Position numbers and translations under genes: made by a program. A stretch of 64,000 bases of DNA from Leeuwenhoekiella sp. MAR_2009_132 (GTDB lineage: Bacteria; Bacteroidota; Bacteroidia; Flavobacteriales; Flavobacteriaceae), in NCBI RefSeq assembly GCF_000687915.1, contig NZ_JHZY01000004.1, positions 379,501 through 443,500 of the forward strand, in the 5' to 3' direction. The first letter of the stretch is position 1. Every line of letters begins with the position of its first letter. Below are positions 25,846 to 33,075 of this stretch, piece by piece. The notes under the pieces were generated by a model. That model was not told where the DNA came from. It saw only the letters and a program-made list of their open reading frames with translations, and did not search any database.

Positions 25846-26140
25846 GCTCATAGACGTAGTCAAATTAACCGAATCAAAAGTTAATGAGATAGGTTTACAT
25901 TTCTCAAACTACTACAAAACGAGCTTAAGTCTAAGCCGTGAACTTTTGGATTTTCAAATCTGCCAATTGGATAAAAGAAACTTTTCTAAATAGATATAAA
26001 ATATTCAAAATGTGTAAATCCCGCTTCTGGTTTTTAACAAATATTTAATAAACATTGCTAAAACCCTAACTATCAATACTCCGTACATATTGAGTATCCT
26101 AACGGATGTAACTCTTAATTAATCCAAAATACTCAATATT
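25846..26140. other. Upstream region of the duplicated-propeller lipoprotein
   Basis: No ORF of note. Close to the gene, ATACTC (26076-26081) and GAGTAT (26092-26097) form a 6-bp inverted repeat with a 10-base spacer, and ATACTC recurs at about 26129. No housekeeping-type promoter was found. The repeat could be a regulator site. Confidence 0.35.
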
Positions 26141-28195
26141 ATGAAACACATTTTTACCAAAATTAGTATGCTTTCACTGGCTCTTTTGAGTCTAAGTAGT
26201 TGCGACAATGATGACTATTCTGAAGATCCTATTGCAATTGCAACTTGTGATGATGGGATAATGAACGGTACAGAAACAGGTATCGATTGTGGGGGATCTT
26301 GTGCGCCTTGTGCAGTTCCTGTAACTCCGGGAAGACGTTCTGAGCTTTACGTTACAAACACAAACGCTTCAAATCCTTCAATTTTCAAATACAGTATTTC
26401 TGGAGATTCACTAGTAACTTTTACTACAAATTCTACAGTAACCGAAGGGATTTATTACAATGCTGCTTCAGATTTATTAGTACAAGCCGCTGCAATGCCA
26501 TCTGGTGTATTGCAAGCGTTCTCCGGTACAAGTGCCCTTAACACCTCAACTCTAACGGCAGACTTTACTAGCTCTGCAGATTTAACTAGTCCCAGAGAAA
26601 TTGCTGTAATAGGTGATACTTATGTTGTTTCAGACAATTCTGATAATACCTTTTATGTATATACATTAAATGGTTCTAGTTTTAGTCTTACTGCAACTGT
26701 AGATGTTCAATTTCCTGTTTGGGGAATTGCATTTAGAGGAAATGATTTATACGCAGTAGTAGATGGTCCTGGCTCTAATGAACTTGCCGTATTTGCAGAT
26801 TTTGCTGCTAATGCAACCACGGGTACTTTAAATCCTACTAAGCGAGTTACGATTGAAGGTATCGTGAGAACACACGGTTTGACATACGATGGCAATGATG
26901 ATGTTATGATAATGACAGATATAGGTAGTGCTGCTGATGCAAATAATGATGGTGGTTTTCATATGATTTCTAATTTTTCAACAAAATTTGATGCTTTATC
27001 AGATGGTGAAGTTTTACCATTAAGTATGCAAGTACGTGTTGCAGGATCAAACACGATGATGGGAAATCCTATTGATGTTGCTTACGACTCTGAAACTGAT
27101 GCGGTTTACATTTCTGAAGTAGGAAACGGGAAAGTATTAGGATTTACGAGTATCGGAACTGGTGGTAACTTAACACCTTCGTTTTCCAAAGATCTTGCAG
27201 GAGCTTCTTCAATATACTTCTCGAGCGACGAGACAGATGGTAAAACCGGAATGGCTTCTATGAATAAAATGACACAATTATATACTACTAGTACTGCTAA
27301 TGGTGATATAACAATTTATGACGGTTCTGGTGCTACGTTAAAAACTGTTACCTCTGGTGCTACAGGTTCTGAAGGTATCTTCTACTCTGCACTTACAAAT
27401 ATTTTAATTCAGGGAGCTCGCACACCTGCAGCGCAACTAGAATACTATAGCGCATTCTCTGGCGCAGCGATGACTGCGACAGCAACTTTTACAAGTACTG
27501 CTAACGCAAACTTAACAAGCCCAAGAGAGATCGCCGTTTATGGCAATAAAGTTGTAGTTGCTGATAACGCAAGTGGAATGTTATTTGTTTACTCGTATTC
27601 TGGTACTGCATTTACTCTTGTAAATTCATTTACTCCAGATTTTGTAGATCTAACAGGGGGAACATTAAGAAGCGTTTGGGGAATTACATTTAAAGGTAAT
27701 GACCTTCTTGCTGTAATTGACGGACCTGGTTCTAACCAACTCGCAGTATTTGAAGACTTTTTAACGGCAAATACTACAGACGGTTCTATATCTGCTACTA
27801 AAACTATAGGTATTGCAGGTATCGTAAGAACACATGGTATTGATTATAGTGAAGCAGATGATGTACTTGTTATGACAAATATAGGTCTTGCTGCAGGTGG
27901 TGCGATTGACGGTGGAATTCACGTAGTACAAAACTTTAACGCATTACTTACTGCAACTGCCGATGGCGGTACCATTGCAACAAGTAATCAAAATATAATT
28001 ACTGGAGCTGCAACATTAATGAATAACCCTATAGATATTGCTTACGACCATAAGACTAAAACAGTATTTGTAGTAGATGTTGCACAAGGCGCAGTTTATG
28101 CATTTGCAAATGCACTTACTCAAGGTGGTAATATCGCTCCTACAGTTAACAATACGCTAGCAGCAGCCGCTTCTATGTATTTATACAATAATTAA
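26141..28195 (+). CDS. Surface lipoprotein with two tandem propeller-like halves
   Basis: The 684-residue protein has a lipoprotein signal with Cys21 (LSSC). Residues 36-57 form a small Cys module (TCDDGIMNGTETGIDCGG then CxxC), a pattern frequent as a linker in flavobacterial secreted proteins. Residues about 66-375 and 378-684 are two copies of the same domain: each has LTSPREIAV, a VWGI-F-GNDL block, VDGPGSN or IDGPGSN followed by LAVF, GIVRTHG and MTDIG or MTNIG, then PIDVAYD or PIDIAYD. The short repeated beta-strand units look like a YncE/NHL-type beta-propeller. Function unknown. It ends just before a bidirectional terminator. Duplication is seen directly; the fold is inferred. Confidence 0.8.
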   Translation: MKHIFTKISMLSLALLSLSSCDNDDYSEDPIAIATCDDGIMNGTETGIDCGGSCAPCAVPVTPGRRSELYVTNTNASNPSIFKYSISGDSLVTFTTNSTVTEGIYYNAASDLLVQAAAMPSGVLQAFSGTSALNTSTLTADFTSSADLTSPREIAVIGDTYVVSDNSDNTFYVYTLNGSSFSLTATVDVQFPVWGIAFRGNDLYAVVDGPGSNELAVFADFAANATTGTLNPTKRVTIEGIVRTHGLTYDGNDDVMIMTDIGSAADANNDGGFHMISNFSTKFDALSDGEVLPLSMQVRVAGSNTMMGNPIDVAYDSETDAVYISEVGNGKVLGFTSIGTGGNLTPSFSKDLAGASSIYFSSDETDGKTGMASMNKMTQLYTTSTANGDITIYDGSGATLKTVTSGATGSEGIFYSALTNILIQGARTPAAQLEYYSAFSGAAMTATATFTSTANANLTSPREIAVYGNKVVVADNASGMLFVYSYSGTAFTLVNSFTPDFVDLTGGTLRSVWGITFKGNDLLAVIDGPGSNQLAVFEDFLTANTTDGSISATKTIGIAGIVRTHGIDYSEADDVLVMTNIGLAAGGAIDGGIHVVQNFNALLTATADGGTIATSNQNIITGAATLMNNPIDIAYDHKTKTVFVVDVAQGAVYAFANALTQGGNIAPTVNNTLAAAASMYLYNN

Positions 28196-28221
28196 GTCCC
28201 TGAATTTATCTAATCTAAATT

Positions 28222-28250
28222 TAAAAGGCTCCCTATCTGGGAGCCTTTTA
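28222..28250. terminator. Bidirectional terminator
   Basis: A perfect 12-bp stem TAAAAGGCTCCC/GGGAGCCTTTTA (28222-28233 with 28239-28250), loop TATCT, between two convergent genes (lipoprotein plus, DUF423 minus). Confidence 0.8.
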
Positions 28251-28253
28251 TAA

Positions 28254-28643
28254 TTAAAAATAACTCTGAAAAAAATGTACCATTAATAATAACCACCCTA
28301 CAGCAAGCAACAAGCCTCCTAATGGAGTTATAGGTCCTAAAAATCGCATTTTAGTTCCTGCAGCACTACTAAGGCAAAGACCGTAAATGGAAAAAGAAAA
28401 TAAAAATGTACCAAGGCTGAAACATATAATAATTACTGATTCTAAACGCGAATTAAAATTAAGATTGAAGCTTAAAACCAATAATAGAATGGCGTGATAC
28501 ATTTGATATTTTATTCCAGTCTCAAAACTTCTCATTTGATCTTCATTTAATTTTTTCTTGAGCGCGTGAGCACCAAAAGCACCAAACACAATTGCTAAAA
28601 AACCAAACAACGATCCAAAAAACTGACTTACTAAAATTTCCAT
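28254..28643 (-). CDS. DUF423 (YgdD-like) small membrane protein
   Basis: The 129-residue protein has four hydrophobic helices and the DUF423 signature: the N-terminal GFLAIVFGAFGAHALKKKL (about 14-32) followed by FETGIKYQMYHAILLL, and a C-terminal GGLLLAVGWLLL. Located in the inner membrane; function of the family is unknown. Its ATG is 83 bases from the divergent apt start. Confidence 0.9.
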   Translation of the reverse strand: MEILVSQFFGSLFGFLAIVFGAFGAHALKKKLNEDQMRSFETGIKYQMYHAILLLVLSFNLNFNSRLESVIIICFSLGTFLFSFSIYGLCLSSAAGTKMRFLGPITPLGGLLLAVGWLLLMVHFFQSYF

Positions 28644-28726
28644 AATTTATAATTGAATAGAATTTAAAGGTAAATTTTGAGAACTATTTAAACACAACTT
28701 TGAGCTGAAAATTATATCTTCAAAAA

Positions 28727-29239
28727 ATGAATTTGAAAAATTATATTACAGACGTACCTAACTTCCCTAAAGAAGGGATAACTTTTAAAGATATTAGTCC
28801 CCTACTCGCTAATCCTGAAGCTACAAACAAAGCTGTAGAGCTACTTGCAAAGGGTTTATACGGTTTTGATGCTACAAAAATTGTAGGCATAGAAAGTAGA
28901 GGATTTTTATTAGGCATTCTTTTAGCCCAAAAATTAAAACTGGGTTTTGTGCCCATTCGCAAACCGGGAAAATTACCGGGAGCCATAATTAGCCAAAGCT
29001 ATGCGCTTGAGTATGGTGAAGATTCTATCGAAATTCAGGAGAACAGTATTAAACCCGGAGATTTAGTTATTGTTCACGATGATGTTTTAGCAACTGGCGG
29101 GACAGCAGCAGCAGCTTGTAAACTGGTAGAAAAATGTGAAGGTACTGTAGTACAATGTAATTTTTTAATGGAACTAAATTTCCTGGAAGGAAGATCTAAA
29201 ATTAGCAACTATCCACTTCATAGCATTGTACATTACTAG
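28727..29239 (+). CDS. apt: Adenine phosphoribosyltransferase
   Basis: The 170-residue enzyme converts adenine and PRPP to AMP (purine salvage, cytoplasm). It shows the N-terminal VPNFPKEGITFKDISPLL (about 10-27), GIESRGFLLG (about 54-63), RKPGKLPG and the PRPP loop VIVHDDVLATGGTAAAA (about 113-129). Length matches the family (about 170-180). It overlaps the stop codon of the convergent small gene by 4 bases. Confidence 0.96.
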   Translation: MNLKNYITDVPNFPKEGITFKDISPLLANPEATNKAVELLAKGLYGFDATKIVGIESRGFLLGILLAQKLKLGFVPIRKPGKLPGAIISQSYALEYGEDSIEIQENSIKPGDLVIVHDDVLATGGTAAAACKLVEKCEGTVVQCNFLMELNFLEGRSKISNYPLHSIVHY

Positions 29240-29388
29240 TCTAAAGAATTTTTAGTAACCCATAATTTATATCCAAAAAGCGCCAATTGAAATTTGCTAG
29301 CCTTAGTAAGGTCTAACTCTTTTTTAGTAAAACTAGGCAAAACCCTTTTATTGATTTTTGCCAAAGTTTTAAATAGTTGCTTTTTCAT
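29236..29388 (-). CDS. Small basic 50-residue flavobacterial protein
   Basis: ATG complement at 29386-29388, stop at 29236-29238, 50 residues, starting MKKQLFKTLAKINKRVLPSF. It is Lys-rich with the stretch TKKELDLTKASKFQLALFGY and ends in LWVTKNSLD. I recall near-identical short proteins next to purine-salvage or unrelated genes in many flavobacteria, often mislabelled as SsrA-binding protein; that name is not supported because SmpB is about 150 residues. It is convergent with apt, overlapping by 4 bases. Likely real; function unknown. Confidence 0.7.
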   Translation of the reverse strand: MKKQLFKTLAKINKRVLPSFTKKELDLTKASKFQLALFGYKLWVTKNSLD

Positions 29389-29832
29389 AAACTTCAAATT
29401 TTAAACTTTAAAGATCTATTTCTTTCAAATTTAGATTATTAAACACAATTCTGAGCGCGCTTTCAGAAAGTGTTAAGACTTCATTTCTTTAACTGAATAG
29501 TGTCTCGATAATTGTAAGAATTAAAGTTACCATAACTGTGATTTTTTGATTGATGAATGATTTGTTCTACAAAGAATGCAAGTAAAAATCACATCTACAA
29601 TTATTTCAAGCATTATTAATGCAATTGAATACAGTATTGTAAGTATAAAAATGAAATATGCTACATATTACAATACCTACTTCTTACTTTCGATTACATA
29701 GATTAATTAAACTGACAGCTAAGTATAAAATATGAAACAATTACAGGGTTCTATTTTAAGTAATTTTACAATTCTAGGGTTTTTCGAGGCTAATTTGACA
29801 TAAAAATAACCTACTCATCATATTTAATAAAA
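29389..29832. other. Gene-free stretch before the M56 terminator
   Basis: About 440 bases with no supported gene. It contains a nested inverted repeat (29537-29593, listed separately) and the 10-mer AAGTATAAAA twice, exactly 80 bases apart (29641 and 29721), each followed by a tiny ATG ORF of 16 and 23 codons. I see no promoter that would place these in a transcript with confidence. Confidence 0.5.
29537..29593. repeat. Nested inverted repeat, possible structured RNA or operator
   Basis: TGTGATTTTT (29537-29546) is the perfect complement of AAAAATCACA (29584-29593), and inside lies TTTGT TCT ACAAA (29561-29573), a second hairpin. A near-consensus promoter (TTG 29512-29514, N18, TAACTGTG 29533-29540) overlaps the left arm. 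Confidence 0.4.
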
Positions 29833-29867
29833 AAGACCTGCAATTCAAAATAAGAAAAGCAGGTCTT
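29833..29867 (-). terminator. Terminator of the BlaI-M56 operon
   Basis: AAGACCTGC (29833-29841) pairs with GCAGGTCTT (29859-29867); on the minus strand it is followed by a U-rich run (29829-29834). It lies 22 bases after the M56 stop. Confidence 0.75.
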
Positions 29868-29889
29868 AAAAGTTGATAAATTATAAATA

Positions 29890-31707
29890 CTAATTGCTAC
29901 CTTTTTTCAGTTTAATTATGATAACTCCTGTTTTTCCTTTCATTTGATCTTTATATTGTTTTGTTTGTTCTTCACCTTTAAGAACATTTATAGATTCTAT
30001 AGTAGCAGGATCTATGCTATTTAAATTTTTATTCTCCACAACTTTACCATCTATTACGATTAGAGCTTTTGAGGATTCATTTTCAGCATTTTGATCTTTA
30101 ACATATTTTGCATTTGAATGTTTCTCGCGCAACTCAATTTTAATAGGTTTTTCTTCTTCATCAATTTTCTGATTAATGGATTTACTTTGCTTCTCCATTT
30201 CTTCACGTTGCTGATCAAGTTCTAACCTTCGCGCGTCCATTTCTTCACGTCTTTTATCCATTTCCTCACGGCGCTTCTCCATTTCTGCTCTACGCTCATC
30301 CATTTGAGCACGACGAGCATCCATTTGTTCTCGCATAGCATCACTACCACTTACAATTGTATTTGTACCTGAACGTTGTGTGATACTATTTGAAGCAGAA
30401 ACCACTCCAAAACTTCCATCTTCAGATCTATAAATAACAATATCTCCTATAGGGTTTGAGCTATTGTAAGACGAGCTTGATTTGCTACCAGATTCTTCAT
30501 CTACTACATTTAAAGTTATAGATGTAATTAAGCCCTGGCTGTTGTATTTAAGCTTTGAATACTTTAGCGAAACCTTGTATTCAGATTTCAACTCTTTTAC
30601 TAAAGCATCTAATTCTGCTTTTGTAGCAGATTTAGAAATCACCTTTTTAAATTCTTTTAAGTTGGTCATAGGTGATTCAGTTTTAGGAGTTAATTCTATA
30701 ACTGGATTTGTTTTCATTTCTGAAGTTTCACCAGTTTCTTTTTGAGAGGTTGCTAATGACGCAGATTGTGCAGCTTGCTCCCCTGAAACAGTAGCATTTT
30801 CCGCCTCGCTTTCCGAAGTATAGCTTACAACTTCTTTTACATTAAAACTCCACATAAATGCTGCCATTACCGGTAAAACCAGAAGCATTTTCCACTTATT
30901 GATCCTTTTTGATTCTTGTTTGTTTAACATAACTATTCGCTTTTTAATAAATGATTGATAAAATGAATGTGTAAGGCTTGGTACTCTTTGCGGTAAAGCA
31001 ACGCGTACCAATGCCATTTGATATTGTTTTTGATCTGCAACTTGACTGGCTGTAGCAAAGTCTGCGAGGTATTCTAAGTTTTGATCTACTGCTTTCTTAT
31101 AAAGCCACGCAAAAGGATTAAACCAAAGCATCACCAATGTAACTTGCATCAGAAGCATATCTAAACTGTGACGCTGGCGCGCGTGGGTTTGCTCGTGAAG
31201 AATGATCATATCCAGTTCTGCCTGGTTATGACCCGTATGGTCTAAAACAATATAATTAAAAAATGAAAATGGAGTTTCTAAACCATCAATTTGAATATAA
31301 TGAAATCCATTACGTGTTGTAGAGGCTGTCTTTTTAATAAAAATCAGAATATTTATAATTTTTTTAAACAGTAAAAAAATCATTATTAAAACCCCTACTC
31401 CATATATTAAACCGGCAATTTGCCAGCCATTGATATCTAGCCAGGCCGCTGTTGTAACGTCATGCGAGACGCTATTCTGCACGGGAATATCAAAATTTAT
31501 AAGCGGTTCTTTTTTATAAACTGTACGACTCAATGTAATTGCGGGTGCAAAGATTGCTGTGAGGATTCCAATAAATAAAAAATGTCTGTTTAGTTTAAAA
31601 AAGGTTTCTTTTTCTAATAACAGTTTATAGGCCACATAAAAAATAGCTAATATAGCGGCGCTTTTTAATAGGTAGGTTATAAGTAACATACTACTGTTTA
31701 TTTTCAA
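29890..31707 (-). CDS. M56-family (BlaR1-like) membrane metalloprotease with coiled-coil and plug-like tail
   Basis: The 605-residue protein has four N-terminal membrane helices (about 7-30, 42-60, 98-122 and 278-290) with the zinc motif HEQTH (171-175) in the cytoplasmic loop, as in BlaR1/MecR1. It lacks the penicillin-binding sensor domain. Instead residues 462-510 are seven back-to-back heptads of the form M-D-x-R-R-x-E, a highly charged coiled coil, and the last 55 residues (VIDGKVV...IESINVLKG...GVIIIKLKKG) resemble the plug segment of TonB-dependent receptors. It overlaps blaI by 17 bases. By analogy it senses something outside and cleaves BlaI to induce the operon; the signal is unknown. 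Confidence 0.88.
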   Translation of the reverse strand: MKINSSMLLITYLLKSAAILAIFYVAYKLLLEKETFFKLNRHFLFIGILTAIFAPAITLSRTVYKKEPLINFDIPVQNSVSHDVTTAAWLDINGWQIAGLIYGVGVLIMIFLLFKKIINILIFIKKTASTTRNGFHYIQIDGLETPFSFFNYIVLDHTGHNQAELDMIILHEQTHARQRHSLDMLLMQVTLVMLWFNPFAWLYKKAVDQNLEYLADFATASQVADQKQYQMALVRVALPQRVPSLTHSFYQSFIKKRIVMLNKQESKRINKWKMLLVLPVMAAFMWSFNVKEVVSYTSESEAENATVSGEQAAQSASLATSQKETGETSEMKTNPVIELTPKTESPMTNLKEFKKVISKSATKAELDALVKELKSEYKVSLKYSKLKYNSQGLITSITLNVVDEESGSKSSSSYNSSNPIGDIVIYRSEDGSFGVVSASNSITQRSGTNTIVSGSDAMREQMDARRAQMDERRAEMEKRREEMDKRREEMDARRLELDQQREEMEKQSKSINQKIDEEEKPIKIELREKHSNAKYVKDQNAENESSKALIVIDGKVVENKNLNSIDPATIESINVLKGEEQTKQYKDQMKGKTGVIIIKLKKGSN

Positions 31708-32050
31708 TTAATTCGAGAATCTCACGCAATTCGTTTGCTGTAATCTTCTCTTCCTTAGCAAAAAAGGAAACCATATTTTTATACGAACTATCAAAAAATC
31801 GTCTTGTAGCTTCGTTCCAGAATTTATGACCGTAAGCTTCTTTAGTAATAATAGGAAAATATTGATGTGTTTTACCATATGCTTTATATCCCACATAACC
31901 TTTCTCTTCAAGATTTCTAACAATTGTAGATACGGTATTGTAATGTAAGTTTTCATCCTCGAGACCAGCCTGCACTTCTTTAACGAATGCTTTTTCTAGA
32001 TTCCAAAGCACGTGCATAATCTCTTCTTCCTTATTTGTTAATTTTTCCAT
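31691..32050 (-). CDS. BlaI/MecI-family transcriptional repressor
   Basis: From the preferred ATG at 32050 the protein has 119 residues and starts MEKLTNKEEEIMHVLWNLEK, the standard opening of this family; an in-frame ATG at 32080 would add ten residues. It is a winged-helix repressor (residues about 5-75 with NTVSTIVRNLEEKGYVGYK as recognition/wing region) and a C-terminal dimerisation helix. It overlaps the M56 gene by 17 bases, so both are translated from one mRNA, and it probably represses this operon through the AACTAT/ATAGTT array at 32175-32210. Cleavage by the M56 protease should relieve repression. Confidence 0.93.
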   Translation of the reverse strand: MEKLTNKEEEIMHVLWNLEKAFVKEVQAGLEDENLHYNTVSTIVRNLEEKGYVGYKAYGKTHQYFPIITKEAYGHKFWNEATRRFFDSSYKNMVSFFAKEEKITANELREILELIENKQ

Positions 32051-32145
32051 CTCTATAATTTTAGGGGTTTTGGCTTTCATTCTATGCTATTTCTGCTTTT
32101 GTAACTATAATTACATACTTAAACAACTAATTATAAGCAGTTGAT

Positions 32146-32176
32146 CAAATGTAAAACTAAAAAATTAGGTAAACAA
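32146..32176 (-). promoter_or_regulatory. Promoter of the blaI-M56 operon
   Basis: On the minus strand: TTG (32174-32176), 20 bases, TACATTTG (32146-32153). Predicted start near 32138, leaving about 90 bases before the ATG at 32050. Confidence 0.7.
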
Positions 32177-32210
32177 CTATTTTTATAGTTTTAAAACTAT
32201 ATATATAGTT
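32175..32210. promoter_or_regulatory. BlaI operator array of phased AACTAT/ATAGTT half-sites
   Basis: AACTAT at 32175, ATAGTT at 32185, AACTAT at 32195 and ATAGTT at 32205, each exactly 10 bases apart. They build two overlapping perfect 16-bp palindromes (32185-32200 and 32195-32210) plus one spaced palindrome (32175-32190). A further half-site AACTAT is at 32103-32108. The array begins at the -33 element of the blaI promoter. Confidence 0.7.
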
Positions 32211-32286
32211 TTTTAGTCTCATTACTATAAAATCGTATTCTAGAAGCGTGAAATTTTTACCTATTTTTACAGAAACCTATTAGCCC

Positions 32287-33069
32287 TTGGACATTCTTGA
32301 AAATTTTAGAATACTCGATTTAGTCGATATTCTATTAGTTGCAACCCTACTCTACTACCTTTACAAACTTGTTAAAGGGACTGTTGCTATTAATATATTT
32401 CTAGGAATTTGTATTATCTGGGTCATCTGGAAAATCACCCAGTTGTTACAAATGGAAATGTTAAGTACCATTCTAGGACAGTTTATAGGTGCTGGGATGT
32501 TTGCTTTGATTGTTGTCTTTCAACAAGAAATACGTAAGTTTCTTTTAATGATAGGATCTACTAACATAGGTCGCAAAAGCGGATTTTTAAAGCACATTAA
32601 ATTTTTACAAGATGAAGCCAAAGATTCTTCAAACACTAAAGTTGAAGTAATCATTGAAGCCTGTGAGAAAATGGGAAGCGATAAAACGGGAGCGTTAATT
32701 GTGATTCAACGTACTACAAATCTAGATTTTGTAAAAAACACCGGGGATTCTATGAATCTGGAAGTAAACAAACCCATTTTACAAAGTATCTTTTTCAAGA
32801 ACTCTACACTTCACGACGGAGCTGTAATTATCGAAGAAAATAGAATTACCGCAACCCGAGCCATTCTTCCTGTTTCTAATGAACGTAACATACCGCTACG
32901 TTTTGGTTTACGGCACAGAGCAGCTGTAGGTATAACAGAAAAAACAGATGCAGTAGCCCTAGTAGTGAGTGAAGAAACCGGAGCAATAAGTTATTTAAAA
33001 GATGGGGAATTTGTACTCTTTAAAACCACTCAGGAACTTATAGAACTGTTACGGAAAGATCTTTCTTAA
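32287..33069 (+). CDS. cdaA: Diadenylate cyclase CdaA (c-di-AMP synthesis)
   Basis: The 260-residue protein makes cyclic di-AMP from two ATP. It has three membrane helices (about 11-29, 34-52, 62-80) and a DAC domain with the DGA motif (HDGAVII, 177-179) and RHR motif (209-211, LRHRAAVGITE). The start must be TTG at 32287, because an in-frame stop lies at 32281-32283 and the next ATG would remove the first two membrane helices. It runs towards a convergent ABC exporter 7 bases away. c-di-AMP usually controls osmotic and cell-wall balance; targets are not in this window. Confidence 0.95.
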   Translation: MDILENFRILDLVDILLVATLLYYLYKLVKGTVAINIFLGICIIWVIWKITQLLQMEMLSTILGQFIGAGMFALIVVFQQEIRKFLLMIGSTNIGRKSGFLKHIKFLQDEAKDSSNTKVEVIIEACEKMGSDKTGALIVIQRTTNLDFVKNTGDSMNLEVNKPILQSIFFKNSTLHDGAVIIEENRITATRAILPVSNERNIPLRFGLRHRAAVGITEKTDAVALVVSEETGAISYLKDGEFVLFKTTQELIELLRKDLS

Positions 33070-33075
33070 AAAGAA

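Noticed and set aside
29641..29803. Two tiny ORFs (16 and 23 codons), each after AAGTATAAAA
   Set aside because: The direct repeat is only ten AT-rich bases and neither peptide shows a recognisable feature; likely chance.
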